A stretch of 64,000 nucleotides of DNA from Deltaproteobacteria bacterium (GTDB lineage Bacteria > Desulfobacterota > JAFDED01). Under the pieces are notes generated by a model. It was given only the letters and a program-made list of their open reading frames with translations. It was not told the origin of the DNA and made no database searches. The stretch is from assembly GCA_019310535.1 (NCBI GenBank), contig JAFDED010000005.1, forward strand, positions 1 to 64,000. Direction: 5' to 3'. This document shows positions 52,154-60,345 of this stretch, one piece after another. The position numbers and the translations under genes are program-made. The first letter of the stretch is position 1. Every line of letters starts with the position of its first letter.

Positions 52154-53185
52154 TTGAAAATGGGCGTCAAAATGAAAATAAATCGTGTTTCAAAGTTTAA
52201 AATATTTTTAATGGTTTTACTTTTAATATTAATTAATTTACAAAATTCTTGGGGGACACTGCTAAGATTGGGACACACTTATCCGAAAGATTATCCAACT
52301 TATAATAGCGCCTTCAAATATGCAGAAATGATTAAAAAAGAAACAAATGGCAAATATGAAATTAAATTATATCCAGGTGGTCAATTGGGTTCTGGACGGA
52401 CATTGGTAAAGTCAGTCAGATCAGGCATAATAGAGATGTGTATTGTCTCTTCTTCAACAGCAGAATATTTTTTAAAAGAATTAGCATTATTGAAACTTCC
52501 TTTTATATTTAAAAACTATAAGCATGTTGATAGTATTTTAGATGGTGATATAGGATTATCTTTACTAAATCTTTTTAAAAATCAAAACATTAAAGGTTTA
52601 ACATTTTTGGAACAAGGTTTTTTACAAATAAGTAATGCTAAAAGGGCAATTAAAAATGTTAATGATCTTAAAGGATTGACGATAAGAGTTTATCCTTCAA
52701 AAATCCAAGAGGATACATTTAGAATTTTAGGCGCAAGTCCTGTTATTATGCCCTTTGCAGAAGTTTACACAGCTTTGCAACAAGGTGTGGTTGACGGTGA
52801 TATCGTAACAATAAATTCATTTAAAAACCGTAAGTTTTATGAGGTTCAGAAATATTTGTCCCTTACAAAGCATTCTTACAGAGCGGATATTCTTTTATTT
52901 AATAACGATATTTTTAATAAATTATCAAATGATTATCAGGTAATTTTTCAAAAAGTTGCAAAAGAAATATCTATTTATCAGCGAGACTTTGTTAGAGAAA
53001 AAGAAAGAAAAACAATAAAGAGTTTGAAAAAATTAGGTATTATGATTATTGAACCTGATCGAGAGGCAATGAAGAAAATGGTTGAGCCGATTTATAATAG
53101 ATACCCAATGTTGTATGAAAGCATCCGGGATTATTGGGACTGTGAAAATAAATGTCCACTTCCACCAATTTGTTGCTATAATTAA
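52154..53185 (+). CDS. TRAP transporter substrate-binding protein (DctP-like)
   Basis: LRLGHTYPKDYPTYNSAFKYAEMIKKETNGKYEIKLYPGGQLGSGRTLVKSVRSG...GLTIRVYPSKIQEDTFRILGASPVIMPFAEVYTALQQGVVDG. Confidence 0.88.
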   Translation: MKMGVKMKINRVSKFKIFLMVLLLILINLQNSWGTLLRLGHTYPKDYPTYNSAFKYAEMIKKETNGKYEIKLYPGGQLGSGRTLVKSVRSGIIEMCIVSSSTAEYFLKELALLKLPFIFKNYKHVDSILDGDIGLSLLNLFKNQNIKGLTFLEQGFLQISNAKRAIKNVNDLKGLTIRVYPSKIQEDTFRILGASPVIMPFAEVYTALQQGVVDGDIVTINSFKNRKFYEVQKYLSLTKHSYRADILLFNNDIFNKLSNDYQVIFQKVAKEISIYQRDFVREKERKTIKSLKKLGIMIIEPDREAMKKMVEPIYNRYPMLYESIRDYWDCENKCPLPPICCYN

Positions 53186-53197
53186 GGGGAACTATCA

Positions 53198-53764
53198 ATG
53201 AAGAGTTTATTTTTAATATTTATTGTCTTGATTTTATCTATGTATTTGGTGTTAAATTTATCATTTAGTCAAGAAATCATGCCAAAACCATCTATAAGTG
53301 CTAAGAGGGATTCCTGTAAGACTTTTATTGACTTTACCTTAATGTTAACTACACTTTCTTTAGGTGTCTTTGTGTTAATTCCCACAGCCTTAGGATTGAT
53401 TAGATACAGAATTGCCGGAATAAAAAAACCATTATTGTTTTGTGGACTTTTTTTTCTAATACTTTCTATTGTGATCGGAACTATTGTGATAGCTTCTTTG
53501 GCTGGCACACAGAGAATGGGCGAATATGATATTAATAATCCAATTACTAAATTGGCTTCAAAGATTCAATGGGGTTTATCAATTTTAGGAATAATAGCAA
53601 TTAGTTTTATCTTAATGTTTAGCATATTTCAACAAAAAGAAAGAGATGCAAATGAACTTAATATTCTTCGCGCTAAAGCAATAATTAAGCTTTCAGAATT
53701 TTATAATGAAAAGTCACAACCTGATAAAGCTATTGCTGTATTAGAAAGATTGGTTGAAGATTAA
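53198..53764 (+). CDS. Hypothetical membrane protein with TPR-like C-terminus
   Basis: Several TM helices then RAKAIIKLSEFYNEKSQPDKAIAVLERLVED. Confidence 0.6.
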   Translation: MKSLFLIFIVLILSMYLVLNLSFSQEIMPKPSISAKRDSCKTFIDFTLMLTTLSLGVFVLIPTALGLIRYRIAGIKKPLLFCGLFFLILSIVIGTIVIASLAGTQRMGEYDINNPITKLASKIQWGLSILGIIAISFILMFSIFQQKERDANELNILRAKAIIKLSEFYNEKSQPDKAIAVLERLVED

Positions 53765-53784
53765 TGGAATTTGATAATATTAAT

Positions 53785-53941
53785 TAGTGTTCATCCGGAA
53801 ATCCTACTTTTTCTCTTTTCATGTGAGAAGAGGAAGGTTTTTTATAATACAACTTGCTGATATTATAAGCCATCTTATTCATATTCAAATTTTTAATATA
53901 AGGATTGAGAATAAATTTTTATAATTTCCGGATGGACACTA
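53785..53941. mobile_element. MITE-like element with 18-bp terminal inverted repeats
   Basis: tagtgttcatccggaaat ... atttccggatggacacta, 157 bp end to end, AT-rich interior without ORF. Confidence 0.65.
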
Positions 53942-53987
53942 GATAGATTAGCGGGCAATTATCGTGCGCTCCTCATGGAGGCGGCTA

Positions 53988-56900
53988 ATGAAGATTTTTC
54001 GTCTGTTCCCGGTTTCTTTCATCCTTTTGATACTTGCTCTTTTCGCGATGACGGGCCCTGCCCGGGCGCAGGCCCTTGACGTATCGCTGACCATTGCTGA
54101 AGACGCCGGGTATGCCCGGATGGATGAACCGGTGACCAGCGGTGTGCCACTGCCGCGTTCAGCAGGAATCACCTCTACTTCCTCCCTGCGACTGGTGGAC
54201 GAATCGGGCGACACGGTTCCAGCGGCCTTCATGGTCCTGGGCCGCTGGGGCGGAACGCCCAGGGATACCTCCAGACCCATTCGGTGGGTGCTGATAGATA
54301 CCAATGTATCCGTCCCGGCGTACGGGAGCGTGACCTTACGCCTGCGCAACGACGGCGCTGGCAGCGCCGTCTCTTCCCTTTCGTTGGCGGAGGATACGCC
54401 GGAGCACGTGGTCGTCGACACGGGAGCCGCCCGCTTTCGGGTGGGGAAGACGGCGTTCCGAATCTTCGACTCGGTGACCGTGGGAGGGGTTGAAATTCTT
54501 TCTCCCTCCGGCTCCGGTGGAATTGTAGCCGCACGCAGCGGAGAAATATACAGCTCTCAGAACGACACCCCCATCAGCGTGACCGTCGAGCAGCAGACAA
54601 CCCGTCGTCTGCTCCTCAAGGTCATGGGATCTCTGCGAAACGCCGCCGGCACGGCGCTCCTGGAGTACACAGCCCGGCTGGAGTTCTTCGCAGGCAAGGC
54701 CGTGGTCAGGGCTTACGTGACCATCGAGAACAATAACCCGCCGGAGGTGGGCGAGTGGGGTGATCTTATACTGGATACCGACTACCAGCCGATAGTCTGC
54801 CAGATAGGTTCCCCGAACAGCGTGAGCCTTTCTGGCATATCCCTGAACCTGCCCCTGGCGTCCGCATCGACCTTCCTCACCGAGAGCGGAAACTCGGGCA
54901 ACCTGGAGGAACCGGTCTTGCTCTATCAGGATTCCAGCGGAACTGATTACTGGAACAACTACGGGCCTGAATCTGCACCCCGGCTCCAGAGCGCATGCAC
55001 GTTCCGGGGCTGGCGGTTGACACAGGGCAGCGAGACCCTGTCCAGCGGCGATCAGTCGCTGGGCTGGATGGAGGTCAGCGGAGGGCAGGGGGGGCTTCTG
55101 ACGGCGGTGCGCGACTTCTGGCAGAACTTCCCCAAGGCCCTGCGGGCGGATTCTTCAGGCATGGTGCGGGTAGGGTTGTTCCCCGATGAGTTCAGTGCTG
55201 ACTTCAACCTGCGCCCGGGAGAGCGCAAGACCCACGAAGTTCTGCTGGCGTTCCATGCCGGAAGCCTGGACGCCGCCGAGGCCGAGGCGGCCGCTGGTGC
55301 GTTCAACGCTCCCCTGTTCATGGCGGCCACGCCCACATGGTACGCAGACAGCAAGGTCTTCGGCGACGTGGGATTTCGCGACCCATCCCGCTGGCCCATC
55401 TATGAGACATATGCCGACAGCGTTCTTTACCCGGCCCCTGATCCCGACCCATACACGGGCCGCAGCACAACCCTGCTGGAGCGCATCGAGGAGTTCAACT
55501 TTTACGGCTGGCAGGACTTCGGGGATGCTCCGGTGGACTACGAGCCCACCGAGGAATTTCGAAGAGCAGGCCACTTCAACCTGAAATACCAGTTCAGCTA
55601 CGGCATGTGGCTGCAGTTCATCCGGTCCGGGGATCTGGCATGGGTGCGGCTGGCCGAGCGAGCGAACAAGCATCTGGCCGACATCGACATATTCCACATA
55701 CCAAGAAGCGGAAGATCGCACTGGATGCAGGGAGGCTACTTTGGGCATTCCTATCACGATGAGCCAGGTAATCTGAACCCGAACCGCAATTACGGAATCA
55801 CCACCTTTGATCTCTGCTACGGCGTGCCTGGGATGATGGCCCTTTACTACCTGCGCGGATACCCCCAGATGCTGGAGGCTTCCCTGGAGGTAGTGGACTA
55901 TCAAATGAACATATGGCAGCTTTTCCCTGAAGAGGGGGAGCAGCGAAAGCGGGGAGCCCAAAGCTACTTGTGGCATCTGGCTGAAGCGTACCGTGCCACG
56001 GGTGATTCACGGTATCTCACAGAACTCAACGACTTTGTTGCCCTGGGGCACCCATCCAACTACGGGTGGGTAGCTGACCCACGCGGCTATACCCCCCTGG
56101 ACCCCGAGGACAGCTATTTCCGCACCTGGATGCTCAGCCTCTATTTGTTCGGCGTGGGGAAGTACCTGGATCTGCTGGAGGAGTTCGGACAACCCGACAC
56201 ATTGAACTGGCGCCAGGGACTGAAGGATTACGCGGATTTTCTTTTACGATGGGTCAAGCAGGAGTACGAGGGGGGTCGAAAGGCGGTATTTCCTTACGAT
56301 TACTATTTTGACGGCGTGATCGCGGACGCGGATGGAAATCCCTTTGTGGGAGACTGCATGGATTATGACCCCGGCAATCCTGTCTGCCGGGAGACGTATC
56401 CTGCCTACACCTGGTGTTTGGTGGCGGCCGATGTTTTCGCCTATACGTACAAGTACACGGGGGAGGAGCGCTACCTGAATGAGGCGCGAAAGTTCTTCCT
56501 GGCTGGCACCGAGGACCACTATTATCTGGACTCTGTTCCTACTTATTACTATTCCAAGGAAGCGGCCAATATCATCAACAACGGCCCCTTCTATCAGTTT
56601 CACGCTGGAGGGGGAGTTTCACAGCAAACCCCGTCCCTTGCCCTCTTGTTCATACCCACTGAAGCGCGGCGGGGGGAATCGGTCAGCCTGTACATCTCTT
56701 TAGTTAGTCCTTTTGAATGGGTGTATTTGGATTTTTATCTTGTAATGCAAAGCCCCAATGAGGAATACTTCAGTTACACCGCGGACGGATGGATGCCCGG
56801 GATCATTCCCGCCTTTAGTGCCGTGCCTATCGGGGGTGCTAGTGTGCTCAGAAATACTCCGGTGATCTCAGGCACTCTCCCATGGGCAGATCCACCCGTC

Positions 56901-57005
56901 GATGCCGAGGGCGAGTACCAGTTTTTTGCGGCTTTCACCGGTCCCGGCACAACCACGCTGGTGGGCAACTTTGCATCGGCATCGTTAGTGATAAGCGGTG
57001 AATGA
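53988..57005 (+). CDS. Secreted PcRGLX/YetA-like protein (RIFT barrel; rhamnogalacturonan lyase-like)
   Basis: Signal peptide; DEPVTSGVPLPRSAGITSTSSLRLVDESGDTVPAAFMVLGRWGG; (alpha/alpha)-barrel-like C-terminal part. Confidence 0.6.
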   Translation: MKIFRLFPVSFILLILALFAMTGPARAQALDVSLTIAEDAGYARMDEPVTSGVPLPRSAGITSTSSLRLVDESGDTVPAAFMVLGRWGGTPRDTSRPIRWVLIDTNVSVPAYGSVTLRLRNDGAGSAVSSLSLAEDTPEHVVVDTGAARFRVGKTAFRIFDSVTVGGVEILSPSGSGGIVAARSGEIYSSQNDTPISVTVEQQTTRRLLLKVMGSLRNAAGTALLEYTARLEFFAGKAVVRAYVTIENNNPPEVGEWGDLILDTDYQPIVCQIGSPNSVSLSGISLNLPLASASTFLTESGNSGNLEEPVLLYQDSSGTDYWNNYGPESAPRLQSACTFRGWRLTQGSETLSSGDQSLGWMEVSGGQGGLLTAVRDFWQNFPKALRADSSGMVRVGLFPDEFSADFNLRPGERKTHEVLLAFHAGSLDAAEAEAAAGAFNAPLFMAATPTWYADSKVFGDVGFRDPSRWPIYETYADSVLYPAPDPDPYTGRSTTLLERIEEFNFYGWQDFGDAPVDYEPTEEFRRAGHFNLKYQFSYGMWLQFIRSGDLAWVRLAERANKHLADIDIFHIPRSGRSHWMQGGYFGHSYHDEPGNLNPNRNYGITTFDLCYGVPGMMALYYLRGYPQMLEASLEVVDYQMNIWQLFPEEGEQRKRGAQSYLWHLAEAYRATGDSRYLTELNDFVALGHPSNYGWVADPRGYTPLDPEDSYFRTWMLSLYLFGVGKYLDLLEEFGQPDTLNWRQGLKDYADFLLRWVKQEYEGGRKAVFPYDYYFDGVIADADGNPFVGDCMDYDPGNPVCRETYPAYTWCLVAADVFAYTYKYTGEERYLNEARKFFLAGTEDHYYLDSVPTYYYSKEAANIINNGPFYQFHAGGGVSQQTPSLALLFIPTEARRGESVSLYISLVSPFEWVYLDFYLVMQSPNEEYFSYTADGWMPGIIPAFSAVPIGGASVLRNTPVISGTLPWADPPVDAEGEYQFFAAFTGPGTTTLVGNFASASLVISGE

Positions 57006-57031
57006 ATCCAGTGATAGCAAAGGAGGATAAA

Positions 57032-58228
57032 ATGAGATATTTCCTGAAAATCGCCCTGGTTTTTCTGTGTGTCCTGGGGATGGGAGCCTTTTTACCGTCG
57101 ACGCCTTTAGAGGCCGCCAATTTCCAGGAAGTTTTTTTCCTGCACCACTCCGTTGGGGAGGACCTGATCGAAAATGGGAACGTGCGGGGCCTGTTTACCG
57201 CCGCGGGATATCGATTCTGGGATCACGGGTATAATGAGGACGGACTTCGCGACCCCGCTGGGAACTATGCAGGAACCTATAACATCCCAAATGATTCAAC
57301 CGACCCTGAAGATTACTACTATCTCTTTCAGGAGGGAAACCTTTCGTCCCCTGACCACGCACTGGTGCGCATAATGACCCATGATGTCATCATCTTCAAG
57401 TCGTGCTTTCCCTCCTCCGCCATTTACGATGCTGCAATGCTGGAGGAATATAAGACCTACTACCGATCCATCCGGGACTTCATGGATCTGCATCCCGAGA
57501 AGCTGTTCATTCCCTTCACCACACCGCCGCTGCACCCCGAGGAGACCGACTCAACAGAGGCCGCCAATGCCCGCGCCTTTGCCAACTGGCTGACGTCTTC
57601 CGAATACACCAGCGGGCATCCAAACGTGTTCCCGTTCAACTTCTTCGACCTCCTTGCGGACAGCAACAACGTCCTGCGATCCGAATACCGACAGACTTAC
57701 GTGGACTCCCACCCCAACGAGCGGGCCGGTCGGGAGATAGGACCCGTTTTCGTCAATTTCGTGATTAATGCAATTGAATCGTACCGATCATCGGGAGGCG
57801 GAACCGGCGCCACAGGCGGTACAGGAGGCGGTACAGGAGGCACCGGGGCCACGGGCGGTACGGGGACAGGCGTTTCCTTTTCTATCAACCTGAACGAGTC
57901 CGATTACAGCGCCGGCGATTACTTTTATATGAACACCACGTGCTCAGGCTATCCCACTGAAATGGACCTATACATCGTAGTCGTTTTACCGGATGAGAGC
58001 ATCTTAAACGCGGCGGACGGCGCTGTGGTTGCACCCGGCAACCCCATCCAGCCCGTCTGGCCGTGGCTGTATTCTTCGGAGAATCTGGAGGTCTTATCCT
58101 TTGTAGTCCCCGAGGGCGTGCCGCCGGGTCATTATGTGTTTTACGGCATCATCGTTCCCCAGGGAGCGGATGTGTACCAGATAGGCAACTGGCTGTCCGC
58201 GTCGCAGGTGGATGTGGACTTTTACTAA
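57032..58228 (+). CDS. Secreted SGNH-like protein with Gly/Thr linker and C-terminal beta domain
   Basis: Signal peptide; EVFFLHHSVGEDLIENGNVRGLF; linker GGGTGATGGTGGGTGGTGATGGTGTG. Confidence 0.6.
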   Translation: MRYFLKIALVFLCVLGMGAFLPSTPLEAANFQEVFFLHHSVGEDLIENGNVRGLFTAAGYRFWDHGYNEDGLRDPAGNYAGTYNIPNDSTDPEDYYYLFQEGNLSSPDHALVRIMTHDVIIFKSCFPSSAIYDAAMLEEYKTYYRSIRDFMDLHPEKLFIPFTTPPLHPEETDSTEAANARAFANWLTSSEYTSGHPNVFPFNFFDLLADSNNVLRSEYRQTYVDSHPNERAGREIGPVFVNFVINAIESYRSSGGGTGATGGTGGGTGGTGATGGTGTGVSFSINLNESDYSAGDYFYMNTTCSGYPTEMDLYIVVVLPDESILNAADGAVVAPGNPIQPVWPWLYSSENLEVLSFVVPEGVPPGHYVFYGIIVPQGADVYQIGNWLSASQVDVDFY

Positions 58229-58345
58229 AACAGTAGACTGAGAGGGCATAAAGAATAAATCCAGAATTTGCATGAGAACAACCATGCCTCGGGCACGACA
58301 AAACACGAAAAGAGAACAAGTTTTTGACGGGATAACAGAAAACTT

Positions 58346-58616
58346 TGATTCAATACCGGCCAAACCTTAATGGTATTCAGGTTCCATGAGGGGTGGCCCA
58401 GACAATTTATTGTCCGGGCTGCGCAGCAGCAAGAGGCAGTACATGGCTCGTTTAATAGTTCCCGGGCGCGGGGTGCACCGGGCAAAACCTCTTGTCGCTT
58501 CGCGACCCGGACGACAAGTCCGGGTCACCCCAACAACTTTCTTCATCTATTATTGGCTGCAATTTGACTATAATATTGTTGATCAATATGTTGCTGAACA
58601 AAGCGAATAATTCTAT
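58346..58616 (+). repeat. Dispersed hairpin-ended element, copy 3 (core 58391..58531)
   Basis: Near identical to copy 2 over ~270 bp including flanks; 3-nt deletion in the second hairpin (gacaagtccggg). Confidence 0.9.
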
Positions 58617-58647
58617 TAATTTAACATCTTAAACCTAACACCTTAAA

Positions 58648-58712
58648 CCATCAGCTAAGCTGATGGTCCAAGCTATGCTATGCAGGTTCGGTGGTGATCA
58701 CTGAACTTCCAA
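58648..58712. other. Pair of adjacent hairpins
   Basis: ccatcagct-a-agctgatgg (9-bp arms) and gttcggtg-gtgat-cactgaac (8-bp arms, one G.U). Confidence 0.55.
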
Positions 58713-58880
58713 AAAGCGAATACCTCGCTAAGAAGAGGGCGGGTGGCCCTAAACATCAAAGAGAGGTATTCGATGGGAGATTTCAAAAAAACGCCATCAA
58801 GATATTCGATATGCATCTGGAGCTAAAGCAAAGGTACTGGGGGCGGCATTTCTGGGCGAAAGAGTACTGTGTATTTACGC
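58691..58880 (+). pseudogene. IS200/IS605-type (Y1 HUH) transposase remnant
   Basis: IKIFDMHLELKQRYWGRHFWAKEYCV matches the characteristic ELKKRYWGRHFWARGYFV segment of IS200-type TnpA; no HUH or full-length frame present. Confidence 0.6.
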
Positions 58881-59220
58881 TATTCGATCGCAGTGATGGA
58901 TCACTTCCGTGACCCGGTACGTGGAGATTTCCTCGAGGTCACCATTCGGGTGAATGGGCAGGCCAGGGAGGTATCCGACGTGAATTCCCGGTGCCGGGGT
59001 TGCCCGACAGCCATCGCCTCCGGCAGCATGATGACTACCTTATATATATACACTCAGAAGATATCAACGAAGTTTCCTGCTTGACAGAGACGGACATTGT
59101 CAAGGCTCTGGGTGGATTGCCAGAGGGAAAGCTGAACTGCTCGGTGCTGGGGATTCAGGCCATCCGGGACGCCGTCGCCGATTACCTTCTTTATAGCGTG
59201 ATACTCCAGCAGGGGCTTGT
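58869..59220 (+). pseudogene. NifU/IscU-like scaffold domain split by a frameshift
   Basis: YSIAVMDHFRDPVRGDFLEVTIRVNGQAREVSDVNSRCRGCPTAIASGSMMTTL (frame 1) then IHSEDINEVSCLTETDIVKALGGLPEGKLNCSVLGIQAIRDAVADYL (frame 2); break at (TA)5. Confidence 0.75.
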
Positions 59221-59380
59221 CAAGGATCGCGTTCAGTACGAGAGCGCACTGGACGGGAAAAGGGGACCATGGGCCCCCATGGGTGCGACGGTGCCTGCAA
59301 GACCCTGGGGGGAAAATGAATCAAATTTGGCAACGCTAGATGAAAGATCAAAGTTGATCGGAGTTGAAGAGCGAAAACCC

Positions 59381-60127
59381 ATGATAATGCAAAATCTGTG
59401 GAAAGCTGTGGAGGCCGAAGCCGTTCGGAGGAGCATTGCCGACATCAGGCTCGGCCTGGGCTATACCGCCGTGGTACTGGATGACGGCCGGACTGGGGTG
59501 GCCTACACGTTGCGAGATTCATCCGATGAGTGCTGTTGCATCCTTCAGGAAGCCGGGAGCCTTAGGGGGCGGAGCGTGGAAAGTATCTTTCGCCAATCGC
59601 TGAACGGACCGCCATTGTGGAGATCCATCGGTGCGGCCGCCATCAATGCCCTGGCACCGGATGGCGAGTTTCCCGAGTCCGAGGGCAATATCCTGGATTT
59701 CTTCCAGGTGGGCACGGAGGACCGGGTGGGCATGGTGGGATATTTCGCCCCATTGATGAAATTGGAGCACCGGGTGAAGGAATTACTGGTACTGGAGGAG
59801 AAAGCCCTGGGCGATGACCGGACCCACCCGGCCCATCGAGCGCCGCATATCCTGCCCACCTGCTCGGTGGTCATCCTCACCGCCGTGAGCGTGGTTAATG
59901 GCACGTTTGATCAGTTGATCGGCCTTTGCAAAGGGGCCCGCGAGGTCGTTCTGGTTGGACCCTCTACACCTATGTTCCCGCGCGTCTTTGCCTCCTACGG
60001 CCTGACCCTTTTGGGGGGGATCCGGATCGCCGATACCCCAGGGTTGCTGCAAGTGATCAGCGAGGGAGGGGGAACGCGACAGTTCGGCAGCACCGTCCGC
60101 AAAGTAACCGTTCGGATTAGAGCATGA
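59381..60127 (+). CDS. DUF364/DUF4213-type protein (putative metal-chelation family), open upstream into the NifU-like frame
   Basis: MQNLWKAVEAEAVRRSIADIRLGLGYTAVVLDDGRTGVAYTLRDS...VVLVGPSTPMFPRVFASYGLTLLGG. Confidence 0.75.
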   Translation: MIMQNLWKAVEAEAVRRSIADIRLGLGYTAVVLDDGRTGVAYTLRDSSDECCCILQEAGSLRGRSVESIFRQSLNGPPLWRSIGAAAINALAPDGEFPESEGNILDFFQVGTEDRVGMVGYFAPLMKLEHRVKELLVLEEKALGDDRTHPAHRAPHILPTCSVVILTAVSVVNGTFDQLIGLCKGAREVVLVGPSTPMFPRVFASYGLTLLGGIRIADTPGLLQVISEGGGTRQFGSTVRKVTVRIRA

Positions 60128-60342
60128 GATCAATTGCTAAAGACCCGGAGAGAACAAGTCGGTTCGATTTCGATCAGATCGTCGACTGCTACGACTGCCG
60201 GCATATGACGCCGGTGGGCGAAATGCTGGCCCGATCGGAAAAACGTGGGGTGGATGAGGTTGTTTCTCACCTGTCCGGTAAAATACGAATGAAGGGATTT
60301 TTTATCACCCGGAATCAAATGATTAATTATGCAGAGGTTTAG
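60124..60342 (+). CDS. Hypothetical 72-aa protein with CxxC motif
   Basis: DFDQIVDCYDCRHMTPVGEML; ATGA-type overlap with upstream ORF. Confidence 0.5.
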   Translation: MRSIAKDPERTSRFDFDQIVDCYDCRHMTPVGEMLARSEKRGVDEVVSHLSGKIRMKGFFITRNQMINYAEV

Positions 60343-60345
60343 CTG

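Noticed and set aside
58324-58337. 14-nt match ttgacgggataaca shared with 21040-21053
   Set aside because: Several 14-mer matches are expected by chance in 64 kb on two strands; no longer alignment around it.
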